A stretch of 64,000 nucleotides of DNA from assembly GCF_947179165.1 (NCBI RefSeq), contig NC_077240.1, positions 29,491,001 through 29,555,000 of the forward strand, read 5' to 3'. The stretch's first letter is position 1. Every line of letters begins with the position of its first letter. This stretch comes from Solanum dulcamara. Lineage: Eukaryota > Streptophyta > Magnoliopsida > Solanales > Solanaceae. Both the position numbers and the translations under genes were made by a program. Shown here in pieces: positions 1 through 11,154 of the stretch. Under the pieces are notes generated by a model. That model ran no database searches, was not told the DNA's origin, and was given only the letters and a program-made list of their open reading frames with translations.

Positions 1-2063
1 GGGGAAAGTGATGCCACGATTTAAATAAAAAGAAAAAAAAACAAAGAAGAAATTATCCCAAAACCTGGTGTCATAAGTATAAAGAGCATCTAATACAAGG
101 TTCGAATCTGAAGATACAACATAAGTCTTTGAATGATACAAAAGACTGAAAAATAAAGATAGACTAGTGACGATCCGAATTTTGGGACCTCACCACTAAT
201 TTGAGAATACACAATCCGCTAGAATATTAACTGCCACGTGGGGTACCCCGACTAGTATCTGCATCAAAAAGGGACACAGAAGTAGGGGTGAGTACAATTC
301 ACATGTACTCAGTAGGTATTAGCTGACTGAGTATAAGGAATTAATCAAACCTATGAAATAAACTAAGGAACGCTTCCACCTGCATACAGAAAAGTCTCAC
401 TTCGGCATCGGTGCCGCCAGTTTATATATATAGTGGCACGAGTAAAGTAAACCCATAATAACAATTCATAATCACAATTAATCGAATAATTCAAGCAACA
501 CAAATATCAATGCAATGCAATGCAATATGATAATGCAATGATGTGGTGGTACGGTGGAATCAAGACTGTCGCACAGCCTGTCGTATACACCTGCCGAGCT
601 GTGCTACCAAGCAGGATCCATGGGGGTCTCGCAGACCATATACCTCAATCACAATATCTCATTATCCTTGCCACCTCCTCGTGGTCAAGGGATCACAATG
701 CATTCACTACCCTGTCAGAAAACTGTCTCGATCAGGGACTCAAGATACAAAGGTTAGGATCACAATGCATCCACTACCCTGCCGGAAAATTGCCTCGGTC
801 AGGGACTCAAGATACAAAGATTGGGATCACAATGCATCCACTACCCTGCCGGAAAACTGCCTCGGTCAGGGACTCAAGATACAAAGGTTTAAAGGTGTTT
901 CATTTTCTTTCTCAAAAAGAATTTCCATATTTCTCAACTTCCCATGTTTCATGATATGATGAATGAGGATGAATGCATCAAAACATATATGCATGGAAGT
1001 AATAATCAACTCACATGTGGTATAAGGTTCAAAGTTCTCAAAACTTAACCTACACATGATATTTACCCTCAATAAATAGTAACGGGAAGAACACACTTTC
1101 ATTTAAATATTCACCCCTTTCTCAACAATATTTCAATACTCAAGTATGCTCAAAACCCACAACTCAATCTCTCAGGCGGCATCACAAGTCAAATAATATA
1201 CTCAAGCCTCTCTCTTAGGCAAATCATAATTCACATGCTCTCAAAGCAAATAAGATAACAAATAAGGCCCCCACACGGGCTATGTAATACAAATAAACCC
1301 CGTCACGGCAACACATTAATAAATAAGCCTCCACACGGACATCACAATATATATAACATTCTCAACTCATACTACAACCCCATCCCAAAGTCTATAATAT
1401 ATGAATGACTAATTACCCCATCTCAATCTCAAAGAAAGATAGCCAAACCTACCTCAATTGCCGAAACCGCACTCGAATACCTCCACCGGACAAGCAACTC
1501 TCGAATTCAGCGCCCGGAATGACAACCCACTATCAACAATGAAACATACACGTCACAAGGAGTCCAAGGACACCCATATTGATAGGTTTCAGAACCGGGG
1601 GTAAAATGGTCCAAAAATTAACTATTTTCGAAAAGGGTCAAATCTGGAAATTTATTGAACAATTCCATTCTATTGGTAATAAGGAACTCATGGTTGAAAA
1701 ACCCATAAAAATAGAGCTCAAAACGAGTTGGAAATCACAATTTTCCTTAAATTCGGATTAGGGAAGAAACAAAGATTTTTGGGGTTTGAAACTAAAATTT
1801 AAGAGTTAAAATCGTCAAAAACTTAATGAAAAAGGAAGGTTTTAGGTCAAAAATCACTTACCCAACACTTTGCCTCGAAAATCTCTTCTCAAATCACCTC
1901 AAGGAGTTCAAGAACTCAAACAAATGATGAAAAATATTGAAATGGGAAGAAAGGGGCATTTTCTGCCCAAAAAATTACTGTTCACGCGTGTTACTGTTCA
2001 TGCATGTTACTGTTCACGCGTGTTTTGTACAAATTTTCGAAAATCACCCTCAAGGTCATTACA
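1..2063 (-). repeat. Gypsy LTR copy 1 (partial, left end outside window)
   Basis: Aligns with LTR2 from about base 96 of that copy and ends at GGTCATTACA (2063), the TG..CA-type terminus (TGTAATGACC on the - strand). For the internal region at 2064..6428 this is the 3' LTR. It holds three 67-bp subrepeats (691..889) and a short run of TGTTACTGTTCACGCG-like repeats near 1978..2027. Small ORFs inside it recur in all three LTRs but come from the subrepeats and are not credible genes. Confidence 0.9.
691..889. repeat. Three 67-bp direct repeats inside LTR1
   Basis: Units begin with GATCACAATGCAT at 691, 758 and 825 and each ends near GACTCAAGATACAAAG. Units 2 and 3 are more alike than unit 1. 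The same triplet is present in LTR2 and LTR3, so it predates the array. Confidence 0.9.
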
Positions 2064-2073
2064 ATATCCACCA

Positions 2074-2925
2074 CTAAAAAGGATGTTCGTCCTCGAACAT
2101 AAGATAAAATAAAGTACCTGGGGTCTCAAAAAGCTGAGGGTACCGAGCCTGCATATCAGACTCTAACTCCCAAGTCGCCTCCTCAGCAGGCCGATGCTGC
2201 CACTGCACCTTGACCGAAGCGACCTCCTTGATCCTGAGTCTACGAAGCCGCCTATCTAGAATAATTGTCGGCTCCTCCTCATAAGTCAAATCCGGACTCA
2301 ACTCTACCGCATCATAAGAAATCACATGAGACTCATCCGGTATGTACTTGCGAAGCATGGAAACATGAAACACCGGATGGACAGCTGACAATTTAGGGGG
2401 TAAGGCCAACTTATACGCCACTCCACCTACTCTCCTCAGGATTTCAAACGGGCCAACAAACCTTGGGCTAAGCTTGCCCTTCTTTTCGAACCTCATCACA
2501 CCCTTCATGGGCGATATTTTAAGCCACACGCAATCACCCACCATGAACTCTAAGGGACGAGCCCTCCTATCAGCATAACTCTTCTGACGACTCTGAGTTG
2601 TCAATAGTCGACCCTGAATCAAACGTACCCGCTCCACAGCATCCCTAAGTAAATCAGTATCCAATGCACCAACCGCAACAGAATCAAACCATCCAATGGG
2701 TGATCGACACCTACGACCATACAATGCCTCAAATGGTGCCATTTGAATGCTGGAGTGATAACTGTTATTATAGGCAAACTCTGTTAAGGGCAAGTGTTGG
2801 TCCCATCGGGCACCAAAATCAATCACACAGGCCCTAAGCATATCCTCCAACACCTGAATAGTCCGCTCGGACTGACCATCGGTTTGGGGATGAAATGCTG
2901 AACTCATCTCTAGCCGCGTACCCAA
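2074..2925 (-). pseudogene. Gypsy pol: integrase C-terminal part and tail, copy 1
   Basis: 283 codons read on the - strand. The start carries the integrase segment with the catalytic Glu context (HPQTDGQSERTIQ), followed by the [13 protein letters not shown] and [14 protein letters not shown] blocks typical of plant Ty3/gypsy integrases. Then come the GPFEILRRVGGVAYKLALP region and a chromodomain-like C-terminus (VQWQHRPAEEATWE). It follows the upstream pol ORF directly. The break is a CAG-to-TAG change (TAG at 2929..2931), because copy 2 reads through the same place. This is therefore the tail of a broken polyprotein, not a separate gene. Integration would need the Asp residues in the preceding frame segment. 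Confidence 0.9.
2083..2100. repeat. Short palindrome next to LTR1 (ATGTTCG..CGAACAT)
   Basis: Seven-base inverted arms ATGTTCG/CGAACAT around a 4-base loop, 20 bp from the LTR edge, in the polypurine-tract region of the element. An identical copy lies at 8607..8624. It also encodes the last residues of pol, so its conservation may simply be coding. Confidence 0.7.
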
Positions 2926-2931
2926 ACCACG

Positions 2932-3768
2932 CTATAATGCCTTCCAAAAGTGAGAGGTGAACACTGAACCCCGATCCGATACAATAGAGATAGGCACCCC
3001 ATGCAGCCTAACAATCTCACGAAGATAGATCCTAGCTAACTGATCCGCATTGTAGCTAGTCTTCACCGGAAGGAAATGGGCTGATTTGGTCAATCGATCC
3101 ACAATCACCCAGACAGAGTCATACTTACCCAATGCCATGGGTAATCCAGACACGAAGTCCATAGTGATACGCTCCCATTTCCACTCAGGAATGGGCATCC
3201 TTTGCATAGGACCACCCGGTTTCTGATGCTCATACTTCACTTGTTGGCAATTTAGACACTTAGCCACAAAATCAATAATGTCTCTCTTCATGCCACACCA
3301 CCAATAGTATTGTTTCAAGTCATGAAACATCTTTGCCACTCCCGGGTGAATCGAATACTTGGAACAATGAGCCTCCTCTAATATCATACGTACCCATTCA
3401 CTAACTTTGGGCACACAAATGCGACCATTAATCCTCAAAACTCCTTCCTGATCAAGAGAGGCTGATTTTGCTTCACCACTCAACACTTTGTCTCGAATGG
3501 CCCTCAACTTTTCATCTTCAAACTGGTGTGTACGAATCTGGTCCATCAAAGTAGACCTAGCCTCCACAAAGGCCAAAATACCATGATGTGTAGAAATATC
3601 AAGTCGGACCAACTGTCTAGCCAATGACTGAACCTCCAACGCCAAAGGCCTCTCCACAGCCTTAAGAAAGGCCAAACTACCCATGCTAGATGCTTTGCGA
3701 CTCAGGGCATCCGCTACCACATTAGCTTTGCCCGGATGATAAAGTATGGTAATGTCATAGTCTTTCAA
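2932..3768 (-). pseudogene. Gypsy pol: RNase H end and integrase, copy 1
   Basis: 279 codons on the - strand. The segment opens with the RNase H/linker motif (DITILYHPGKANVVADALSR). Next is the integrase zinc domain HHCC (HCSKYSIHPG .. CLNCQQVK). The core follows with its first Asp in ITMDFVSGLP, then VIVDRLTKSAHF, and its second Asp in IVSDRGSVFTSHFW. It is bounded upstream by TAG at 3769..3771, where a Glu codon is expected (RRWL-stop-LL), and downstream by TAG at 2929..2931. Integrase inserts the cDNA copy into the nuclear genome; this copy cannot make it in one piece without readthrough. Confidence 0.92.
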
Positions 3769-3771
3769 TAA

Positions 3772-5529
3772 CTATAACCACCTACGCTGCCGCATGTTCA
3801 GATTCGGCTGAGAAAAGATATACTTAAGGCTACGGTGGTCAGTATAGACCTCGCAATGCACTCCATAGAGATAATGCCTCCACAACTTCAGAACAAACAC
3901 CACCGCTGCTAACTCTAAGTCGTGGGTAGGATAGTTCTTCTCATGTACCTTCAACTGTCGAGAAACATAAGCTATAACTCTACCTTTTTGCATCAATACA
4001 CCACCCAAACCGACTCCCGAAGCATCACAAAACACAATAAATGCCACGCCCTCCTCGGGTAAGGCTAGAATAGGTGCTGAAGTCAATAATTCCTTGAGCT
4101 TTTGAAAGCTCGCCTCACACTCATCAGTCCACTGAAATGCCACGGTCTTTTGAGTTAGCCTAGTCAATGGGGCTGCAATAGAAGAGAATCCTTGAACAAA
4201 CCGACGATAGTAGCCTGCCAACCCAATAAAACTCCGAATCTCGGTAACCGAAGTAGGCCTAACCCAATCACGAACCGCTGCAACTTTGGCTGGATCAACC
4301 ATAATACCATCCTTGGTCACTATATGACCCAAGAATGTCACGGACTCAAGCCAAAACTCACATTTGGAGAATTTTGCATACAACTTCTCCTCTCTCAATC
4401 TCTGAAGGACTGTCCTCAGGTGCCTAACATGATCCGCCTCATTCTTGGAATAAACCAAGATGTCATCAATAAACACGATCACAAACGAGTCCAAATAAGG
4501 TCGAAATACCCGGTTCATCAACTCCATAAAAGCAGCCGGGGCATTAGTGAACCTGAAGGACATAACCACAAACTCATAATGCCCATAACAAGTCCTGAAT
4601 GCAGTCTTCGGGATATCAGATTCCCGAACTCTCAACTGATGGTAACCCGACCTCAAATCAATCTTTGAGAACACCGATGCACCTTGAAGCTGGTCAAATA
4701 AATCATCAATGTGAGGGAGAGGATACTTGTTCTTGATAGTGACTTTGTTCAACTGTCGATAGTCAATACACATCCTCATAGTACCATCTTTCTTCTTCAC
4801 AAATAAAACCGGTGCACCCCACGGTGATACACTAGGTCTAATAAACCCTTTCTTCAACAAATCTTCCAATTGTTCTTTCAACTCTTTCAATTCTGCCGGA
4901 GCCATCCGATAAGAAGAAATAGAGATGGGTTTAGTGTCATGCTCTAAATCAATTACAAAATCGATATCACGGTCAGGAGGAACTCCCGGCAAGTCTGTAG
5001 GAAATACATCCATAAACTCTCTCACCACCCTCGTAGTCTCTATATGAGATGACTCCGTGGTGAGATCACGTACATGAGCCAAATAAGACAAACAACCCTT
5101 ATCCATCAAGCGACGAGCACGAATATAAGATATCACCCCCTTAGGATACGAACTCGGATTACCCTTCCATACTAAGCTAGGTAAACCGGGATAAGCTAAG
5201 GTCACGGTCTTTGCATAACAATCTAATATAGCATGATAAGGAGATAACCAGTCCATACCCAATATCACATCAAAATCAAGCATGTCTAGTAAAATCAAGT
5301 CTGCACGGGTCTCTCTACCCGAAAATATCACCAAACATCCCTTGTATACCCGATCCACTACTAAAGATTCACCTATTGGGGTAGAAATAGTAATAGGCAC
5401 AATAAGGGACTCACTCACATAATCAATACCCACATCGAAATAAGTCGACACATAAGAATAGGTAGACCCTGGGTCAAATAATACTGACGTAAAATGATGG
5501 CAAACCAGAACAATACATGTAATAACCAC
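3772..5529 (-). pseudogene. Gypsy pol: protease, reverse transcriptase and RNase H, copy 1
   Basis: 585 codons on the - strand, the longest ORF in the array. The retropepsin motif is at about residues 17-25 (LFDPGSTYS; Pro where Ser/Thr is usual, a variant I believe is common in related plant copies). RT starts near residue 225 ([21 protein letters not shown]), with DLRSGYHQL near 291-299, TNAPAAF near 328-334 and the catalytic FIDDILVYS at about 353-361. RNase H follows from about 450 ([15 protein letters not shown] .. YTDHRSLKY). It ends at TAG 3769..3771, where copy 2 has the same stop. The first Met is not the natural start, since homology ([10 protein letters not shown]) continues upstream to about 5570 and then meets a stop. 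All RT motifs in this copy look intact. Confidence 0.92.
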
Positions 5530-5805
5530 ATCAGAGGCCTCTGCCTCAAATTTACCTAGTATAGCATAGCATAATTAATGGTCACCCTTAGCCTGTGAAC
5601 CACTACAACCACCACCTCGAGTACTCCATGAAGTACCTCAAACAACTAAAACTGGTGTATTGCAGACAACTTGTGACCCTGGCTAAATAGAAGAAGAATC
5701 ACATATTTGCCCCTTATTCAAACTCACCATCACAAAACAACCTAAGTAAACTACTCCCAACTCATCATAGGAGGACCGACAGGTCTATGAGCAAGAATAA
5801 ACCTC
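5530..5805 (-). pseudogene. Decayed gag C-terminus and zinc-knuckle remnant, copy 1
   Basis: On the - strand broken frames read like the region just before the protease in plant gypsy elements: a Gly/Arg-rich piece (STRGGGCSGSQAKG), a stop, then [14 protein letters not shown] running into the protease. Several stops interrupt it and no intact CCHC box can be read. This is a relic only. Confidence 0.55.
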
Positions 5806-5807
5806 TA

Positions 5808-6005
5808 TCACTTCTTAGCCATTCCCGCAATTATAAAAAGAAATAAGACATTACATGTGCCTTCAAGATACCCAATTTTGAACAACCTGTCCTGACACTT
5901 GGTCAAAAAGATATAAGCCTTCTCAACAGTGATAACCTCAAACTTGGGAGACAATACCCTGACGAATCTCTCCAAATCTCTTTTGCTCCTAAGTAAACAT
6001 AGCAA
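5808..6005 (-). pseudogene. Gag N-terminal remnant, copy 1
   Basis: 65 codons on the - strand containing RDLERFVRVLSPKFEV and KAYIFLTKCQDRLFKIGYLEG, which resembles the start of the retrotransposon gag domain in solanaceous gypsy elements (a run like LSPPKF..A..FLT.CQ..L...G). The body of the capsid domain, normally a few hundred residues, is absent: homology jumps to the zinc-knuckle region just downstream. Copy 2 (12333..12530) is the same, so the loss predates the array. Particle assembly would have to be supplied by another element. Confidence 0.6.
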
Positions 6006-6411
6006 CGCTAGAAGACATAGGTGGAACCACAGATCTCAAAGGAATCCAAAGTGGGCTAATTAGATATCTAAAATTTGAAATCTAACTGTCAAAGTCTAAC
6101 CGACCATCTTCCATACTTTTTTTTTGTTGCTCCACGTCTTCATACTCATAATCAGGCTCGAATAGGCATCATTAAATCATCCTTAAGCAAGAGCCGATAT
6201 TTCGAACCCGACTGTTACTTTTAATGCGGAAGGAATAGATCAGAGGTAAATAACACTTGATATGAATAAATCGCACGAAGGGAGTAAAAAGAAAGAAATT
6301 CTCCTATTAAGTATCTTGTAGCCTCTCGAAGATAAGTACGGACGTCTATGTACCGATACGCAAGACTCTACTAGACACCCTGCTCTTTAACTTATAAGAC
6401 CGGTGAACCTA
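6006..6411 (-). other. Untranslated leader of gypsy internal region, copy 1
   Basis: About 400 bp between the primer binding site and the gag remnant on the - strand. No ORF of note and no further motif that I recognise. Confidence 0.5.
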
Positions 6412-6425
6412 GTGCTCTGATACCA
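6412..6425 (-). promoter_or_regulatory. Primer binding site (initiator Met-tRNA type), copy 1
   Basis: The - strand reads TGGTATCAGAGCAC three bases inside LTR2. This is the standard plant primer binding site complementary to the 3' end of initiator methionine tRNA. It fixes the element's orientation and the LTR boundary at 6429. Confidence 0.92.
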
Positions 6426-6428
6426 ATT

Positions 6429-8587
6429 TGTCATGACCCAAAAACTGAGGTTATGATGGCACACATCTCAAAACTCAATCTGATGTGTAACCCTAAAAAT
6501 AAAACTCATACAAGACTTCCAAAGGGGGAAAGTGATGCCACGATTTAAATAAAAAGAAAAAAAAACAAAGAAGAAATTATCCCAAAACCTGGTGTCATAA
6601 GTATAAAGAGCATCTAATATAAGGTTCGAATCTGAAGATACAACATAAGTCTTTGAATGATACAAAAGACTGAAAAATAAAGATAGACTAGTGACGATCC
6701 GAATTTTGGGACCTCACCACTAATTTGAGAATACACAATCCGCTAGAATATTAACTGCCACATGGGGTACCCCGATTAGTATCTGCATCAAAAAGGGACA
6801 CAGAAGTAGGGGTGAGTACAATTTACATGTACTCAGTAGGTTTTAGCTGACTGAGTATAAGGAATTAATCAAACCTATGAAATAAACTAAGGAACGCTTC
6901 CACCTGCATACAGAAAAGTCTCACTTCGGCATCGGTGCCGCCAGTTTATATATATAGTGGCACGAGTAAAGTAAACCCATAATAACTATTCATAATCACA
7001 ATTAATCGAATAATTCAAGCAACACAAATATCAATGCAATGCAATGCAATATGATAATGCAATGATGTGGTGGTACGGTGGAATCAAGACTGTCGCACAG
7101 CCTGTCGTATACACCTGCCGAGCTGTGCTACCAAGCAGGATCCATGGGGGTCTCGCAGACCATATACCTCAATCACAATATCTCATTATCCTTGCCACCT
7201 CCTCGTGGTCAAGGGATCACAATGCATTCACTACCCTGTCAGAAAACTGTCTCGATCAGGGACTCAAGATACAAAGGTTAGGATCACAATGCATCCACTA
7301 CCCTGCCGGAAAATTGCCTCGGTCAGGGACTCAAGATACAAAGATTGGGATCACAATGCATCCACTACCCTGCCGGAAAACTGCCTCGGTCAGGGACTCA
7401 AGATACAAAGGTTTAAAGGTGTTTCATTTTCTTTCTCAAAAAGAATTTCCATATTTCTCAACTTCCCATGTTTCATGATATGATGAATGAGGATGAATGC
7501 ATCAAAACATATATGCATGGAAGTAATAATCAACTCACATGTGGTATAAGGTTCAAAGTTCTCAAAACTTAACCTACACATGATATTTACCCTCAATAAA
7601 TAATAACGGGAAGAACACACTTTCATTTAAATATTCACCCCTTTCTCAATAATATTTCAATACTCAAGTATGCTCAAAACCCACAACTCAATCTTTCAGG
7701 CGGCATCACAAGTCAAATAATATACTCAAGCCTCTCTCTTAGGCAAATCATAATTCACATGCTCTCAAAGCAAATAAGATAACAAATAAGGCCCCCACAC
7801 GGGCTATATAATACAAATAAACCCCGTCACGGCAACACATTAATAAATAAGCCTCCACACGGACATCACAATATATATAACATTCTCAACTCATACTACA
7901 ACCCCATCCCAAAGTCTATAATATATGAATGACTAATTACCCCATCTCAATCTCAAAGAAAGATAGCCAAACCTACCTCAATTGCCGAAACCGCACTCGA
8001 ATACCTCCACCGGACAAGCAACTCTCGAATTCAGCGCCCGGAATGACAACCCACTATCAACAATGAAACATACACGTCACAAGGAGTCCAAGGACACCCA
8101 TATTGATAGGTTTCAGAACCGGGGGTAAAATGGTCCAAAAATTAACTATTTTCGAAAAGGGTCAAATCTGGAAATTTATTGAACAATTCCATTCTATTGG
8201 TAATAAGAAACTCATGGTTGAAAAACCCATAAAAATAGAGCTCAAAACGAGTTGGAAATCACAATTTTCCTTAAATTCGGATTAGGGAAGAAACAAAGAT
8301 TTTTGGGGTTTGAAACTAAAATTTAAGAGTTAAAATCGTCAAAAACTTAATGAAAAAGGAAGGTTTTAGGTCAAAAATCACTTACCCAACACTTTGCCTC
8401 GAAAATCTCTTCTCAAATCACCTCAAGGAGTTCAAGAACTCAAACAAATGATGAAAAATATTGAAATGGGAAGAAAGGGGCATTTTCTGCCCAAAAAATT
8501 ACTGTTCACGCGTGTTACTGTTCATGCATGTTACTGTTCACGCGTGTTTTGTACAAATTTTCGAAAATCACCCTCAAGGTCATTACA
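6429..8587 (-). repeat. Gypsy LTR copy 2 (complete, shared by both units)
   Basis: 2159 bp, from TGTCATGACC to GGTCATTACA on the + strand, i.e. TGTAATGACC..GGTCATGACA in element orientation with about 10-bp inverted ends. It serves as 5' LTR for copy 1 and 3' LTR for copy 2. It carries the same three 67-bp repeats. About eleven differences from LTR1 were noticed over the shared 2.06 kb. Confidence 0.95.
7215..7413. repeat. Three 67-bp direct repeats inside LTR2
   Basis: Same triplet as in LTR1, offset by 6524 bp, with units at 7215, 7282 and 7349. Confidence 0.9.
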
Positions 8588-8597
8588 ATATCCACCA

Positions 8598-8801
8598 CTA
8601 AAAAGGATGTTCGTCCTCGAACATAAGATAAAATAAAGTACCTGGGGTCTCAAAAAGCTGAGGGTACCGAGCCTGCATATCAGACTCTAACTCCCAAGTC
8701 GCCTCCTCAGCAGGCCGATGCTGCCACTGCACCTTGACCGAAGCGACCTCCTTGATCCTGAGTCTACGAAGCCGCCTATCTAGAATAACTGTCGGCTTCT
8801 C
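8598..8801 (-). pseudogene. Gypsy pol C-terminal tail after a stop, copy 2
   Basis: Continuation of the pol frame after TAG at 8799..8801 (Glu codon GAG in copy 1). It encodes the chromodomain-like tail seen in copy 1 and ends at the LTR1-like junction. It cannot be translated as part of pol without readthrough. Confidence 0.75.
8607..8624. repeat. Short palindrome next to LTR2
   Basis: Identical to 2083..2100: arms ATGTTCG/CGAACAT, 20 bp outside the LTR2 edge. Confidence 0.7.
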
Positions 8802-10292
8802 CTAATAAGTCAAATCCGGACTCAACTTTACCGCATCATAAGAAATCACATGAGACTCATCCGGTATGTACTTGCGAAGCATGGAAACATGAAACACCGG
8901 ATGGACAGCTGACAATTTAGGGGGTAAGGCCAACTTATACGCCACTCCACCTACTCTCCTCAGGATTTCAAACGGGCCAACAAACCTTGGGCTAAGCTTG
9001 CCCTTCTTTTCGAACCTCATCACACCCTTCATGGGCGATATTTTAAGCCACACGCAATCACCCACCATGAACTCTAAGGGACGAGCCCTCCTATCAGCAT
9101 AACTCTTCTGACGACTCTGAGCTGTCAATAGTCGACCCTGAATCAAACGTACCCGCTCCACAGCATCCCTAAGTAAATCAGTATCCAATGCATCAACCGC
9201 AACAGAATCAAACCATCCAATGGGTGATCGACACCTACGACCATACAATGCCTCAAATGGTGCCATTTGAATGCTGGAGTGATAACTGTTATTATAGGCA
9301 AACTCTGCTAAGGGCAAGTGTTGGTCCCATCGGGCACCAAAATCAATCACACAGGCCCTAAGCATATCCTCCAACACCTGAATAGTCCGCTCGGACTGAC
9401 CATCGGTTTGGGGATGAAATGCTGAACTCATCTCTAGCCGCGTACCCAAACCACGCTGTAATGCCTTCCAAAAGTGAGAGGTGAACACTGAACCCCGATC
9501 CGATACAATAGAGATAGGCACCCCATGCAGCCTAACAATCTCACGAAGATAGATCCTAGCTAACTGATCCGCATTGTAGCTAGTCTTCACCGGAAGGAAA
9601 TGGGCTGATTTGGTCAATCGATCCACAATCACCCAGACAGAGTCATACTTACCCAATGCCATGGGTAATCCAGACACGAAGTCCATAGTGATACGCTCCC
9701 ATTTCCACTCAGGAATGGGCATCCTTTGCATAGGACCACCCGGTTTCTGATGCTCATACTTCACTTGTTGGCAATTTAGACACTTAGCCACAAAATCAAT
9801 AATGTCTCTCTTCATGCCACACCACCAATAGTGTTGTTTCAAGTCATGAAACATCTTTGCCACTCCCGGGTGAATCGAATACTTGGAACAATGAGCCTCC
9901 TCTAATATCATACGTACCCATTCACTAACCTTGGGCACACAAATGCGACCATTAATCCTCAAAACTCCTTCCTGATCAAGAGAGGCTGATTTTGCTTCAC
10001 CACTCAACACTTTGTCTCGAATGGCCCTCAACTTTTCATCTTCAAACTGGTGTGTACGAATCTGGTCCATCAAAGTAGACCTAGCCTCCACAAAGGCCAA
10101 AATACCATGATGTGTAGAAATATCAAGTCGGACCAACTGTCTAGCCAATGACTGAACCTCCAACGCCAAAGGCCTCTCCACAGCCTTAAGAAAGGCCAAA
10201 CTACCCATGCTAGATGCTTTGCGACTCAGGGCATCCGCTACCACATTAGCTTTGCCCGGATGATAAAGTATGGTAATGTCATAGTCTTTCAA
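8802..10292 (-). pseudogene. Gypsy pol: RNase H end and complete integrase, copy 2
   Basis: 497 codons on the - strand, open where copy 1 has its TAG, so the integrase catalytic triad lies in one frame: HHCC zinc domain, first Asp (ITMDFVSGLP), second Asp (IVSDRGSVFTS) and Glu (TDGQSERTIQ). The GPFEILRRVGGVAYKL block follows. It ends early at TAG 8799..8801, losing the last ~65 residues. Upstream it is cut from RT by TAG 10293..10295, the stop it shares with copy 1. The integrase core itself looks undamaged. Confidence 0.92.
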
Positions 10293-10295
10293 TAA

Positions 10296-11093
10296 CTATA
10301 ACCACCTACGCTGCCGCATGTTCAGATTCGGCTGAGAAAAGATATACTTAAGGCTACGGTGGTCAGTATAGACCTCGCAATGCACTCCATAGAGATAATG
10401 CCTCCACAACTTCAGAACAAACACCACCGCTGCTAACTCTAAGTCGTGGGTAGGATAGTTCTTCTCATGTACCTTCAACTGTCGAGAAACATAAGCTATA
10501 ACTCTACCTTTTTGCATCAATACACCACCCAAACCGACTCCCGAAGCATCACAAAACACAATAAATGCCACGCCCTCCTCGGGTAAGGCTAGAATAGGTG
10601 CTGAAGTCAATAATTCCTTGAGCTTTTGAAAGCTCGCCTCACACTCATCAGTCCACTGAAATGCCACGGTCTTTTGAGTTAGCCTAGTCAATGGGGCTGC
10701 AATAGAAGAGAATCCTTGAACAAACCGACGATAGTAGCCTGCCAACCCAATAAAACTCCGAATCTCGGTAACCGAAGTAGGCCTAACCCAATCACGAACC
10801 ACTGCAACTTTGGCTGGATCAACCATAATACCATCCTTGGTCACTATATGACCCAAGAATGTCACGGACTCAAGCCAAAACTCACATTTGGAGAATTTTG
10901 CATACAACTTCTCCTCTCTCAATCTCTGAAGGACTGTCCTCAGGTGCCTAACATGATCCGCCTCATTCTTGGAATAAACCAAGATGTCATCAATAAACAC
11001 GATCACAAACGAGTCCAAATAAGGTCGAAATACCCGGTTCATCAACTCCATAAAAGCAGCCGGGGCATTAGTCAACCTGAAGGACATAACCAC
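10296..11093 (-). pseudogene. Gypsy pol: RT second half and RNase H, copy 2
   Basis: 266 codons on the - strand, beginning at the Met of [13 protein letters not shown]. It contains FIDDILVYS and the RNase H motifs ([22 protein letters not shown]) and stops at TAG 10293..10295. It is separated from the first RT half by a frameshift, so no complete RT is encoded. Confidence 0.9.
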
Positions 11094-11154
11094 AAACTCA
11101 TAATGCCCATAACGAGTCCTGAATGCAGTCTTCGGGATATCAGATTCCCGAACT

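Larger units (their letters stand above)
2064..6428 (-). mobile_element. Gypsy internal region, copy 1
   Basis: Reading on the - strand from 6428 down: primer binding site, short leader, N-terminal gag remnant (5808..6005), decayed gag C-terminal/zinc-knuckle stretch, protease-RT-RNase H (3772..5529), RNase H end plus integrase (2932..3768), integrase end plus chromodomain-like tail (2074..2925), then the polypurine region next to LTR1. At 4365 bp it is short for a gypsy internal region because most of gag is missing. Stops at 3769..3771 and 2929..2931 break pol. Confidence 0.92.

Noticed and set aside
691..889. Regular repeats resembling a CRISPR array
   Set aside because: The units are directly adjacent without unique spacers and lie in a plant LTR.
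520..959. Overlapping 138-144-codon ORFs conserved in all three LTRs (also near 7044 and 13568)
   Set aside because: They read through the 67-bp repeats in two frames and have no recognisable domain; identity among copies only reflects LTR identity.
866..1102. Antisense 78-codon ORF in each LTR
   Set aside because: Short, AT-rich, no domain, repeated only because the LTR is repeated.
4192..4668. Sense-strand ORF of 158 codons in the gypsy RT region (and its copy at 10716)
   Set aside because: Antisense shadow of the RT reading frame.
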